From Janthinobacterium saanense (GTDB taxonomy: Bacteria; Pseudomonadota; Gammaproteobacteria; Burkholderiales; Burkholderiaceae_D), in assembly GCF_014200675.1 (NCBI RefSeq), contig NZ_JACHCI010000029.1, positions 1 through 60,897 of the forward strand: DNA of 60,897 nt, in the 5' to 3' direction. The notes beneath the pieces were generated by a model, which saw only the letters and a list, made by a program, of their open reading frames with translations, did no database searches and had not been told where the DNA came from. Below, one piece after another: positions 46,072 to 56,036 of this stretch. A program made the position numbers and the translations under genes. Numbering within the stretch: the stretch's first letter is position 1; each line of letters opens with the position of its first letter.

Positions 46072-46943
46072 GCGAAGCACTGAATAAAGACAGCGTCATC
46101 AGCGCGCGCGGCTTGCGCAAGCAGTACGGCAAGCAGGCGGCAGTCGATAGCATCAGTTTCGACATTGCCCCCGGCCGTATCGTCGGCTTGATCGGCCCCA
46201 ACGGGTCGGGCAAGACCACCACCCTGAAAGCCATCCTGGGCCTGACCGGCTTCGAGGGCGAGCTGTCGGTGCTGGGCCGCGATCCGCGCACCCAGCGCGA
46301 CGCCCTGATGGAAGACGTGTGCTTTATTGCCGACGTGGCCATCTTGCCGGGCTGGCTGCGGGTGCAGGACGCGGTCGATTTCGTCGCTGGCGTGCATACA
46401 CGCTTCGACCGCAGCAAGGCCGAGCGCTACTTGGCCAACACCAAACTGCTGCCCAGGATGAAGGTCAAGAGCATGTCGAAAGGCATGATCGTGCAATTGC
46501 ACCTGGCGCTGGTGATGGCCATTGACGCCAGACTGCTGGTGCTCGATGAACCGACGCTGGGGCTGGATATCCTGTACCGCAAGCAGTTTTACCAGAACTT
46601 GCTGGAAGACTATTTTGACGAAAACAAGACCATCGTCATCACCACGCACCAGATCGAAGAAGTCGAACACATCCTCAGCGACCTGATGTTCATTCGTGAC
46701 GGCAACATCGTACTGGCCGCGACGATGGAAGAAGTGGGCGAGCGCTATACCGAGGTGATGGTGGGGCCGCAACATGTCAATCCCGCCCGCGCACTGCAGC
46801 CGATCAGCGAACGCAGCGTATTCGGCAAATCGGTGATGCTGTTTGACGGTGTGTCCAAGGAGCAATTGGCGGCGCTGGGCGACCTGCGCACGCCCAGTCT
46901 GGCGGATCTGTTTGTCGCGACCATGAAAGGATCGTATCTATGA
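46068..46943 (+). CDS. ABC transporter ATP-binding protein
   Basis: The 291-residue ATPase has Walker A GPNGSGKTT (about 43-51), a degenerate signature (SKGMIVQLHLAL in place of LSGGQ), Walker B LLVLDEPTLGLD and an H-loop in TTHQIEEVE. YtrB-type exporters use this modified signature. Overlaps the permease by 4 nt. Confidence 0.9.
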   Translation: MSEALNKDSVISARGLRKQYGKQAAVDSISFDIAPGRIVGLIGPNGSGKTTTLKAILGLTGFEGELSVLGRDPRTQRDALMEDVCFIADVAILPGWLRVQDAVDFVAGVHTRFDRSKAERYLANTKLLPRMKVKSMSKGMIVQLHLALVMAIDARLLVLDEPTLGLDILYRKQFYQNLLEDYFDENKTIVITTHQIEEVEHILSDLMFIRDGNIVLAATMEEVGERYTEVMVGPQHVNPARALQPISERSVFGKSVMLFDGVSKEQLAALGDLRTPSLADLFVATMKGSYL

Positions 46944-47959
46944 GCACGAGCAATACAAGCATTCGCCCCCTGCGCAAGATGCAATGGCTGATCCGGCGCG
47001 AACTGTGGGAACACAAGGGCATGCTGCTGTGGACTCCGGTACTGATCGGCATCCTGATGACGGTGCTGGGTACCTTGCTCGCGGCAGCCACGGTCGCCAA
47101 GACCAAGGCACGCACGGCATTGACGATCAACGGCGAAGACGTCTCCTGGAGCAGCGTCCTCAACGCCAAGGCATTTGTACAGCGCAAGGCGGATCTCATC
47201 GAGGTTGTCACGAATAACTACACCTACACCGCCGCCCCGCTGTTCCTGGCGCTGGGTTTTCTGGTGTTCTTTTATTGCCTGAGCACCCTGTATGACGACC
47301 GCCGCGACCGCAGCGTGCTGTTCTGGAAGTCCTTGCCCGTCTCGGATCTGCAAACGGTGCTGTCGAAAGTGGCCATCGCCCTGCTCGTCACGCCCGTGAT
47401 CGTGCTTGCCACCGCCAGCCTGACCTCGCTGGTGCTGCTGCTGATACTGGCAGGCATCCTGACAGCCCACGGCATCCATGTGTTTGCCGACCTGTTCGCG
47501 TCTCCCGGCCTGTATCTGAGTCCGTTGCAGTTGTGCGGTTTGTTGCCAGTGTATTGCCTGTGGGCCTTGCCTACCGTCGGCTGGCTATTGATGGTGTCGA
47601 GCTGGGCGCGCTCGAAAGTATTCATCTGGGCCGTAGGCCTGCCCTTGCTGCTGCTGGTGCTGGCTGCCTGGATGGGCAAGCTGTCGCAAATGGAAGACCA
47701 ATTCCACTGGATACAACTGAACGTCATCGCCCGCAGCCTGCTGGGCACACTGCCGGGCAGCTGGTATATCTTTGAACCGTCCTTGCTGCCGGAAATGCGC
47801 GCCCAGGCCCTGGTGCATGGCACTACGATGGCCAATATGAGTATCTTCAACAATTCCTGGTCCAGCCTGGCATTGCCTGCCACCTGGCTGGGTTCGGCAA
47901 CTGGCGCCGCCATGATCTACGCCGCCATCCGCCTGCGTGGCTGGCGCGAGGAAACTTAA
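46940..47959 (+). CDS. ABC-2 type permease
   Basis: The 339-residue protein has six hydrophobic segments (about 26-48, 95-115, 140-165, 175-200, 215-240, 305-325) and completes the GntR-ATPase-permease operon. It ends at a terminator (48008-48036). The substrate is unknown. Confidence 0.85.
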   Translation: MSTSNTSIRPLRKMQWLIRRELWEHKGMLLWTPVLIGILMTVLGTLLAAATVAKTKARTALTINGEDVSWSSVLNAKAFVQRKADLIEVVTNNYTYTAAPLFLALGFLVFFYCLSTLYDDRRDRSVLFWKSLPVSDLQTVLSKVAIALLVTPVIVLATASLTSLVLLLILAGILTAHGIHVFADLFASPGLYLSPLQLCGLLPVYCLWALPTVGWLLMVSSWARSKVFIWAVGLPLLLLVLAAWMGKLSQMEDQFHWIQLNVIARSLLGTLPGSWYIFEPSLLPEMRAQALVHGTTMANMSIFNNSWSSLALPATWLGSATGAAMIYAAIRLRGWREET

Positions 47960-48007
47960 GCGGAAGATACATCCGATGGTAGAGGTGCATTTATTGCCGC
48001 ACGACCG

Positions 48008-48036
48008 AAACGCCCCGCATGCCGGGGCGTTTTTTA
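48008..48036 (+). terminator. Rho-independent terminator of the GntR-ABC operon
   Basis: A 7-bp stem CGCCCCG (48011-48017) / CGGGGCG (48023-48029) with a short loop is followed by seven T (48030-48036). Confidence 0.85.
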
Positions 48037-48736
48037 TGCACAAAGCATTTTCGCGCCCCATTTCAATCACTATGTATTCGATAGTTATTCTCAGTGTCAT
48101 CTGTGGAGATAATCAGACTATCGATTTAATATTCTCTATCCGATATTTAAATTGCAAATAATTATTTCTATCACATCCATCCATCAATAAAATTTGACAA
48201 TAATTAGACTGAAAAGCAACAACTACACATTTGATAGCCAGTGGCTTTCAAAAAGAAAATCATGAAAACAAGACGTCCTTCCCCTTGATTCAAAAAAATA
48301 ATCGCGCCTTCGTGACAATTCGTGATTATTTCTGTTCGCAAAGCTTGACAGAATATAGTCATGGAAAATGATCAAAATGAAATTGAAAGTTTCAAAAACG
48401 AAACTATCATCATAGTGAAGGCGCAAGATGACAATAGGAACAAAAGACGTCATGGCCAGGTAGCGGAAAGTGCAGCAGGCGTCTCGCACAGCAAAGAAAG
48501 GCGAGATCGGAAATTAATTCATAAATGATATTTTTATATTTTAAATCCGCTGTTCTTTTCATTCAGCGTTTTTTTTACAAATATGTTTTACTTGCCACTA
48601 AACACATCAGCAAGCTTGCAGTACCAGAAAACGGCCCAAGCCATGCCGGGAAATACCAGCAAACGAATTTATATTTAATTAATTTTTAATACATTTAAAA
48701 TTCAACAAGACACCTGCCTCTATCGGAGATTCTCAA
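48037..48736 (+). promoter_or_regulatory. 700-bp AT-rich leader upstream of the giant gene
   Basis: This interval is far richer in A and T than all surrounding DNA and has no convincing long gene. A weak terminator-like hairpin (CGCTG/CAGCG, 48548-48568, then eight T) lies 160 nt before the giant gene. A 55-codon ORF at 48361-48528 begins MENDQNEIES but lacks a ribosome-binding site. CGGAGA at 48724 is the giant gene's ribosome-binding site. Composition suggests a silencer- or multi-factor-controlled promoter. Confidence 0.4.
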
Positions 48737-51700
48737 ATGGCCACCACCCCTACACCAGCAGCAAGCCCTGTCAATCCAGCCAACGCAGGCACCACGGTGC
48801 AAGCTGGCAACACAACGGCGCGCGCTACGCAAAAAACAGACAAAACAAAACGTGGCGATGAAGAAGAACTGGTGCAAGGCTTCAACGCCGACCAGGCCAT
48901 GCCTCCAGAAAACGTAGTCGAAGTTAACGGCGAAGCCGGTGCCGATGGCGCGGCTGCCGCCGCAGCGGCGCTTGCCGCGGCAGGCTTGGCCAGTGGCGGT
49001 AACGGTGTCGCGGGCCAGGCCAGCGGTGCAGCCGACCTTGGCACACCGCAAAGCGATAACAACACGGCTGCCGGGGCTGGGGCCGGCGTCGGAGCAGGTG
49101 CTGATGGCGCAGCCATACCAAGCGGCCATGTGGTTGACGTAGCCGGTGCAGGTGCAGGTGCAGGCGCTGGCGCTGCCGCCGGTGGCCTGACCGGGCTCGG
49201 TGGATTGGGTATCCTGGGCGGCCTGGGCCTGGTGGCCGCTGCCGCCGGTGGCGGTGGCGGCACGACAGCAGCTACCGGCGCAGGCGGCAGCGGCGGCGGA
49301 TCCGGCACTGGCGGCACGGGAGGTACTGGTGGCGGCACCGGTGGCGGCACCGGAGGTACAGGCGGTGGCACAGGTGGCACAGGTGGCGGCACTGGCGGTA
49401 CGGGCGGCACGGGCGGCTCGACAGGCGGCCAGGGCGACGGCAGTGGTACTGGCGGTACGGGTGGCACAGGCGGTACCGGGGGCACCGGAGGTACAGATCC
49501 AACACACACTTCCGTTGTCACCACGATTAGCGATGCGGCCGTGCTGGCTGCCGCCGCAGCCCTTGCTGCGGCCAACAGCGCGCTGGCAGACGATGCCGCT
49601 GCCGCCACGGCAGCCGCCCTCGCGGCAGCAGCGCAGGCAGCCGCCAATTCGGCAGTCACCGATGATCAACTGGCAGCGCAGGCACAAGCCGCCGCTGCCG
49701 CTGCACTGGCAGCAGCCAATTCAGCCGCCAACGACGACGCCCTCGCCGCTTCTGCCGCTGCCGCTGCCGCTGCCGCACAGGCGGCAGCAGTCGACGCGAC
49801 CAATGCAGACAATGCGGCGGCCCAGGCCGCTGCTACGGCAGCGGCCTCGCTGGCCGCCACCACCTCGGCGCAAAACGACGATGCTGCGGCAGCCGCTGCG
49901 GCCCAGGCGGCGGCGCAGGCGCATGCGGACGCCGATGCCGCCAATGCCAAGGCCAATCTGACGGATGCGAATGCACTCGACGCCGTCGCCGCAGCGGCCG
50001 ATGTCGCGGCAGCCGCCGCACAGACGCAAGCCAATCTGACAGATGCCGCCGCACTGGCGCTTATTTCCGATGCCGATGCCGCCAATGCAGCAACTGCTGC
50101 AGCTCTGGCTGCGGCCACCGACGCCGACGCCCTGAGTGTCGCACTGACCGCCGCCGTCCAGGCCTCCGCGGCAGCCACGGCGCAAGCCAACCTGACCGAT
50201 GCGGCAGCGCTGACGGTCACTGCGAATGCAGATGCCGCCGCCGCCGCCGCGGCACAAGCCACCGCCGACGCGACCGATGCGAATGTGCTCGATGGCGTCG
50301 CCAACGCGGCGGTCATCCTCGCTGCCGACGCCGTCACGCTGGCCGACGCCACCGATGCCACCGCACTGGGCCTGGCGGCAACCACCGCCCAAAACGCCGC
50401 CGATGCGGCCAGCGCCCTGGCCGCGCAAACCGATGCCGTGGCGCTGACTGCCGCAGCCGATGCAGCCGCCGGCGTCGCCGCATGGGATGCCATGAACGCC
50501 AACGCCACCGACGCGGTGGCCTTGCAACTGGCTGCCGATGCGGCCACCACGGCAGCCACCGCTGCTGCCACAGTGGCGGCGGCGACCGACGCCACTGCCC
50601 TGGGCCAGGCCGATACCGCCGCGCAGCAGCTGGCCGCCGCCGCTGCAGCCAAGGCCGACCTGACGGATGCCGCTGCACTGGCGGCCGTTTCCGACACCGA
50701 CGCCGCCGCCGCGCAAGCGGCTGCAACGCTGGCTGACGCCACCGACGCCAACGCGCTCGATGCGGCGGCAGCCACCGCCGCCGCCAATGCGGCAACGGCC
50801 GCCGCGCTGGCAGCCCAAACCGATGTCCCATCCCTGCAAGCGGCATACGACACGGCCGCTGCGAACTCGGCTGCTGCAACGACGCAAGCCAACCTCACCG
50901 ACGCAGCAGCCCTGACGGCGCAGGCCAGTGCCGATGCCTCCGCCGCAGGGACGGCGCAAGCCACCGCCAACCTGACCGATGCCTCAGCCTTGGCAGCAGC
51001 GGCCGCCACCGCCGATACGAATGCCACCAATGCGCAAAACGTGGCCGACATGACGGACGCCACAGCCCTGGAAGCAGCCTATGACCAGGCCGTTATCAAC
51101 GCGCAAAATGCGCACAACCAGCTCACCCTGCTCGATCTGAACGTGGCAATTGGCACCTCCAATAACGATGCCGCCGCCGCCGCGTTGGCTGTCAACGCTT
51201 CCGTCCTGGCGGGATTGGGCGCGACGCCCGATATCAGCCTGTTGCAATTGGCGGTCAACACGGCGCAAACGGCGGCCAACACTGCCGATGGCGCCGTACC
51301 GGTGAATGCGGCATTCCTGATCACCGATGCACTGGCAAAAGCTGCCACAGCGGCAGCGGCACAAGCCACTGCCGACCTGACCGACGCCACTGCCTTGCAA
51401 AATACGGCCACTCAAGCCACCAGCGCCGTCGCCAACTGGGCAATCAATGGCGCGGCACTGCTGGCCAGTGCATTGACGGATGTAACGACTGCGACTGGCG
51501 TGGCCAACCTGGCCAATGCCACGGCTGCACTGACCGATGCGGTCACCCTGGGTGCAGCATCCACGGCAGCAGCCACCGCCGCTGCCGCCGCACAAGCAGC
51601 AGCCGACCTGACCGATGCCAATGTGCTCGATGCCACCGTCACCAACGCCAGCAATGTGCTGGCCAGCGTGACCGCGACAGCCAACCTGACCGATGCCACG

Positions 51701-54700
51701 GCGCTGGGGCTGGCCTATAATCTGGCGGCCGCAGCGGCTACCGCTGCGACCACCGCCGCCAACGGGGTGGATGTGGCAGCGCTGACGGCCATCTCGAGCG
51801 CCGATGCACTGGCAGCTACCACAGCCGCCAATATCGCCAACCTGACCGATGCCACGGCGCTGGGCCTGGTGTCATCGGCCGATGCGCTGACGGCAGCTAC
51901 CTTGCAGGCCACCGCCAACCTGACCGATGCCACCGTATTGAGCGCCGTTGCGACTGCAGCCACGGCCGCTGCCACAACCGCCGCTACTATCGCCAACCTG
52001 ACCGACGCGGTAGCACTGGGCACGGTATCGAGCGCCGCCACGGCAGCCGCCAACGCGGCAGCCGCTACCGCCAACCTGACCGATGCCACCGCGCTGGGCC
52101 TGATCTCGACGGCGAATGCCGCCGCCGCCAGCACCTTGCAGGCAACCGCCGACCTGACTGACGCCGCCGCGCTGGGCATCATATCGGCTGCCGCCACCAC
52201 GGCTGCCAATGCGGCTGCCGCTACCGCAGCCCTGACCGATGCCGTGGCCCTGGGCACCGTATCTACCGCCGCCACGCAAGCGGCCAATGTGGCTGCCGCC
52301 GCCGCCAACCTGACCGATGCCGTGGCCCTTGGCGTAGTCGCTACCACCAATGCCGCAGCTGCCACGGCAGCCCAGGCCACGGCCGACCTGACGGACGCGG
52401 TGGCCTTGGGAGTGACGGCCACCGCCAATGCAGCGGCCGCAACGGTAGCCGCCACGCTGGCTGGCCTGACCGACGCAGTCGCGCTGGGCACGCAACATAC
52501 GCTGGACGTGACGGCTGCTACCGTGGCCGCGACCAAAGCCGCGCTGACCGACGCTGCCGCGCTGACGACGGTCGCCAACAACGATGCCGCGAACGCCGCC
52601 TCGCTGGCCGCTTATTCCGCCGCCCATCCGTTCGACCTGGTGGCGGCGCTGGCCTCCACCACGGCGGCCACTACCGCTTCGCTGTCGCACGCGGCGGCAG
52701 TATCGGCACAAAACGACGATGCGGTAGCGGCCTCGACCGCCGCCACGGCAGCCGCCTCGCTGGTGGCGCTGAACAACGCCCTCGCGGCCGACAGTGCCGC
52801 CACGGCGGCGGCCACCCTGGCCACCACCTCGCAAGCTGCCTATCTGGCGGCGCAGACTGCCGACGCGGCAGCGGCAACGGCACAGAATCTCGCCGCCACC
52901 TCACTGACAGCATACCAGGCAGCACAGGCTGCGGATGCAGCGGCAGCGTCGACCGCCGCCACGGCAGCCAATGCCCTGGCCGCACTGAATTCGGCGCTGG
53001 CAGCCGATGCCAATGCCGCCACCACCGCGCTCACGGCGCAAAATGCACTGGCGGCACTGAACTCGGCACTGGCCGATGATGCGGCGGCGGCAGCAGCGGC
53101 GATCGTTGCCGCCACATCGCTGGCGGCAACGCAAGCGGCGCAGGCAGCCGATGCAGCGGCAGCCAGCACCGCCGCCATCGCACAACAGGCATTGAATGCG
53201 CTGAACTCGGCGCTGGCAGACGACGCCAATGCTGCCAGTACAGCCATTACCGCCGCCAATGCACAGGCTGCCGCGGTGGCCGCCATTGCCGCCGATACGG
53301 CAGCGGCAGCCGCCGCAGCCACGGCCGCCATCTCGCTGGCCGCCACCCAGCACGCACAAGCCGACGATGCTGCTGCTGCCGCCGCTGCCGCCGTAGCAGC
53401 CACCTCGCTGGCCGCCACCAATGCGGCGCAAGGTCTGGTGACTGCCGCTACCAACGCAATTGCCGCCGCCAACACGGCGCTCAATAACTTTAACCATGCC
53501 GTGGCAGACGATGCGGCAGTAGTCACTGCCGCCGCCAACCTGGCTGCGGCACAAACTGCGGCAACGGCAGCACACGCTGCCGATGCTACCGCGGCGGCAG
53601 CCGCCGCCACCGCAGCGAGCGCGCTGGCAGCCTATCAGGCTGCGGTGAACGACGATACGGTCGCGCTGAATGCCAATAACATCCTCGCGGCCGCTAATGC
53701 CTACCTGGCGGCGTTGCAAAGCGGCGATCCGCTGGCTAGCCTGCAGGCAATTGCCACTGCGGCCCAGGCAGCTGCAAGCAACGCAGCCAATGATGACCTT
53801 GCTGCTGCAGCAGCTGTGGCAGCAGCACTGACCGCACAGGGCCTGGCGGCAGCGGCGCAAACAGCGCAGGCTGCCGCACAGACTGCCCATGCAGCACTGC
53901 AAGCAGCGGTAGATCATCTGAGTATCGGCCTGAACGTGGGCGCGACAGCGGCGACGGCACAAACTTCGCTGAACGCCGTCGTCAATATCCAGTTGCTCAC
54001 CAATAACGCCGCGCAAGCCGACGCCGCCGCCGCCCAGGCGCTGGCAGCCTGGAATGCCGCCAAGGCAGACGACGCGGCGGCAGCCCAGGCGCATGCCAAC
54101 GCGACGGCCGCCCATGCTGCTGCGGCGCAGGCGCAGGCAGACGATGCCGCCGCCGCCCAGGCGGCCGCCACGGCCGCCGCATCGCAAGCCGCCGCACAAG
54201 CGGCTGCAGCGGACGACGCCCACGCCGCCCAGGCTGCCGCCACGGCCGCCGCGGCCCAGGCTGCCCTGCAGGCCGCGCAGGCCAACAATACGGCTGCAAC
54301 TAGCGCAGCAGCGGCCGCAACAGCGGCGGCGCTGGCCGCCCAACAGGCCCATGCCGACGATACGGCAGCCGCTGCCGCCGCCACCAAGGCCGCCCTGTCG
54401 CTGGCCGCCACCCAGGCTGCGCAAGCAGACGATGCAGCGGCCACCGTGGCTGCCACCAACGCCGCCAATGCGCATGCCGCCTACCTGGCTGCCGTGGCCG
54501 ACGACGCCAGTGCCGCCACCCTGGCGGCGGCAGCCCATGTGGCACAGGATGCAGCGACGGCGGCCCAGCAGGCCGATGCCACGGCTGCCGCTTCTGCTGC
54601 CGCCGCCGCCGTCGCCCAGGCGGCCGCCATCAGCGCGCAGCAGGATGACAACGCTGCCGCCGTCGCCGTCGCCAACGCCGCCAACGCCGCCGCAGCCTAC

Positions 54701-55891
54701 CAGGCTGCGCTGGCCGCCGATGCCGCCGTCGCCACCACGGCTGCTGCCGCCACCGCTGCGCAGGCAGCGGCGCAAGCAGCGCACAACGACGACGCGGCCG
54801 CCGCCGCGGCTGCCGCCCAGGCGGCAACCTCGCTGGCAGCGGCGCAACATGCGCAAGCCGACGATGCAGCCGCCGCGCAAGCGGCCGCCAACGTCGTCAC
54901 CGCGCAGACGGCCTACAACGCCGCCGTGGCAGCCGACAATGCAGCAGTAACAGCCGCCGCTGCCGCCGCTGCCTCGGCCGCGGCAACCCATGCGGCCCAG
55001 GCCGACGATGCGGCAGCCGCGCAAGCAGCAGCCCTGGCTGCGCAGGCACATGCGAATGCCGCCTCCGCCCATGCTGACGATGCGGCGGCTGCCCAGGCCA
55101 CCGCTGCAGCGGCAGCAGCCGATGTAGCGGCAGCGCATGCCCAGGCGATTGCCGACCAGACCGATGCCCATGCACTGGGAGTGGTCTCGGATGCCGACGC
55201 CGCAGCAGCGGCCCACGCCCAGACGATTGCCGACCAGACCGACGCCCATGCGCTGGGCCTGGCCGCCGATGCGGCCGTGGCCGCTGCGGCAGCCGCCGCC
55301 CACACCGCCGACCTGACCGATGCCCATGCATTGAGCCTGGCCGCCGATGCGGCAGCGGCGGCAGCAGCCCAGGCGCAGGCGCATGCCGACCTGACCGACG
55401 CGCCTGCGCTGACAGTGACCGCCGATGCCGATGCAGCAGCGGCGGCGCATGCCCAGTTGATCGCCGACCAGACCGATGCTGCCCATTTGCTGGCATTGAG
55501 CCAGCAAGCGCTGAACAGCCCTCAGTTGCTCGATGGTTTCCATATCGGTGCGCCTGCCGCTGGCGGCGACGTGATCGATCTGTCCGGCATCGCCAACCTG
55601 ACGCCTGCGGTAGCGGTCGGCGTGAACCTGCATACCGACTTTGGCGCCGACAACCTGTTCATCTTCGATAGCACGGCCGTCTCCATCCACGACGCCGCCT
55701 CTGCCATCGCAGCCGACAGCAGCGTCTTGTCGGGTCAGGGCTACATCGTCATCGCCGATGCGCAAAACAATGGCGCGGTTACCGTCTACCACTCCAGTGA
55801 TCTCAGCAACGCCCATGCCATCGATACGGCGTTGGTGCTGTTGAGCGGAGTGAATATCACGCAGCTGACGGCGGCCAACTTCCATGTCTGA
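48737..55891 (+). CDS. Giant alanine-rich repetitive protein secreted by a type I system
   Basis: The 2,384-residue protein is about half Ala by eye. Residues 1-165 are low-complexity, with a charged part (KTDKTKRGDEEELVQGF) and a hydrophobic Gly-rich end. Residues 170-255 are a Gly-Thr hinge (not RTX). About 260-405 and 1300-2135 consist of 24-residue units with ADDAAAA cores; about 406-1250 and 2135-2248 of 26-residue units with NLTDAxALG or DQTDAHALG cores. Two less regular breaks lie near 775-860 and 1560-1760. Residues 2255-2384 form a folded non-repetitive domain (GGDVIDLSGIANLTPAV, NLFIFDSTAV, GQGYIVIADAQNNGAVTVYH) like type I secretion targets. No signal peptide. The exporter genes follow. 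The role is likely surface or extracellular adhesion or matrix; that is inference. Confidence 0.85.
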   Translation: MATTPTPAASPVNPANAGTTVQAGNTTARATQKTDKTKRGDEEELVQGFNADQAMPPENVVEVNGEAGADGAAAAAAALAAAGLASGGNGVAGQASGAADLGTPQSDNNTAAGAGAGVGAGADGAAIPSGHVVDVAGAGAGAGAGAAAGGLTGLGGLGILGGLGLVAAAAGGGGGTTAATGAGGSGGGSGTGGTGGTGGGTGGGTGGTGGGTGGTGGGTGGTGGTGGSTGGQGDGSGTGGTGGTGGTGGTGGTDPTHTSVVTTISDAAVLAAAAALAAANSALADDAAAATAAALAAAAQAAANSAVTDDQLAAQAQAAAAAALAAANSAANDDALAASAAAAAAAAQAAAVDATNADNAAAQAAATAAASLAATTSAQNDDAAAAAAAQAAAQAHADADAANAKANLTDANALDAVAAAADVAAAAAQTQANLTDAAALALISDADAANAATAAALAAATDADALSVALTAAVQASAAATAQANLTDAAALTVTANADAAAAAAAQATADATDANVLDGVANAAVILAADAVTLADATDATALGLAATTAQNAADAASALAAQTDAVALTAAADAAAGVAAWDAMNANATDAVALQLAADAATTAATAAATVAAATDATALGQADTAAQQLAAAAAAKADLTDAAALAAVSDTDAAAAQAAATLADATDANALDAAAATAAANAATAAALAAQTDVPSLQAAYDTAAANSAAATTQANLTDAAALTAQASADASAAGTAQATANLTDASALAAAAATADTNATNAQNVADMTDATALEAAYDQAVINAQNAHNQLTLLDLNVAIGTSNNDAAAAALAVNASVLAGLGATPDISLLQLAVNTAQTAANTADGAVPVNAAFLITDALAKAATAAAAQATADLTDATALQNTATQATSAVANWAINGAALLASALTDVTTATGVANLANATAALTDAVTLGAASTAAATAAAAAQAAADLTDANVLDATVTNASNVLASVTATANLTDATALGLAYNLAAAAATAATTAANGVDVAALTAISSADALAATTAANIANLTDATALGLVSSADALTAATLQATANLTDATVLSAVATAATAAATTAATIANLTDAVALGTVSSAATAAANAAAATANLTDATALGLISTANAAAASTLQATADLTDAAALGIISAAATTAANAAAATAALTDAVALGTVSTAATQAANVAAAAANLTDAVALGVVATTNAAAATAAQATADLTDAVALGVTATANAAAATVAATLAGLTDAVALGTQHTLDVTAATVAATKAALTDAAALTTVANNDAANAASLAAYSAAHPFDLVAALASTTAATTASLSHAAAVSAQNDDAVAASTAATAAASLVALNNALAADSAATAAATLATTSQAAYLAAQTADAAAATAQNLAATSLTAYQAAQAADAAAASTAATAANALAALNSALAADANAATTALTAQNALAALNSALADDAAAAAAAIVAATSLAATQAAQAADAAAASTAAIAQQALNALNSALADDANAASTAITAANAQAAAVAAIAADTAAAAAAATAAISLAATQHAQADDAAAAAAAAVAATSLAATNAAQGLVTAATNAIAAANTALNNFNHAVADDAAVVTAAANLAAAQTAATAAHAADATAAAAAATAASALAAYQAAVNDDTVALNANNILAAANAYLAALQSGDPLASLQAIATAAQAAASNAANDDLAAAAAVAAALTAQGLAAAAQTAQAAAQTAHAALQAAVDHLSIGLNVGATAATAQTSLNAVVNIQLLTNNAAQADAAAAQALAAWNAAKADDAAAAQAHANATAAHAAAAQAQADDAAAAQAAATAAASQAAAQAAAADDAHAAQAAATAAAAQAALQAAQANNTAATSAAAAATAAALAAQQAHADDTAAAAAATKAALSLAATQAAQADDAAATVAATNAANAHAAYLAAVADDASAATLAAAAHVAQDAATAAQQADATAAASAAAAAVAQAAAISAQQDDNAAAVAVANAANAAAAYQAALAADAAVATTAAAATAAQAAAQAAHNDDAAAAAAAAQAATSLAAAQHAQADDAAAAQAAANVVTAQTAYNAAVAADNAAVTAAAAAAASAAATHAAQADDAAAAQAAALAAQAHANAASAHADDAAAAQATAAAAAADVAAAHAQAIADQTDAHALGVVSDADAAAAAHAQTIADQTDAHALGLAADAAVAAAAAAAHTADLTDAHALSLAADAAAAAAAQAQAHADLTDAPALTVTADADAAAAAHAQLIADQTDAAHLLALSQQALNSPQLLDGFHIGAPAAGGDVIDLSGIANLTPAVAVGVNLHTDFGADNLFIFDSTAVSIHDAASAIAADSSVLSGQGYIVIADAQNNGAVTVYHSSDLSNAHAIDTALVLLSGVNITQLTAANFHV

Positions 55892-56036
55892 CCATCTGGC
55901 CAGACATCGGTAAGCACGACGGCAATAGCTGGCAAGGGGAGCGTGTCAGAGGAGCGCGCTCCCCGGCCAGTACCAGGGATCGGCGCTGGCTGCCGACCAT
56001 GAATGACCTGCAGGCCGCGAGGCCGGAAATGCACGG

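Noticed and set aside
48223..48489. An 88-codon minus-strand ORF in the AT-rich leader
   Set aside because: Low-complexity hydrophobic translation, expected by chance in AT-rich DNA.
48361..48528. A 55-codon ORF (MENDQNEIES) in the AT-rich leader
   Set aside because: No ribosome-binding site and no family; noted only within the leader entry, since a terminator-like hairpin lies just after it.
49243..49500. Gly-rich tract as RTX calcium repeats
   Set aside because: It is GGT-type with no GGxGxDxxx aspartates.
49954..55480. Similarity of the Ala-rich repeats to type I fish antifreeze helices
   Set aside because: Composition is similar, but antifreeze helices repeat every 11 residues with Thr spacing; here periods are 24 and 26, so an ice-binding role is not supported.
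49543..55480. CRISPR-like or satellite DNA
   Set aside because: Repeats are in protein register with synonymous variation and no unique spacers.
49666..55885. Long open frames on the minus strand (up to about 990 codons)
   Set aside because: They are shadows of the alanine codons on the other strand; composition follows the repeats and starts lack ribosome-binding sites.
55884..55908. Stem ATGTCTG/CAGACAT after the giant gene as a terminator
   Set aside because: Long loop and no T-tract; read-through into the exporter genes is more likely.
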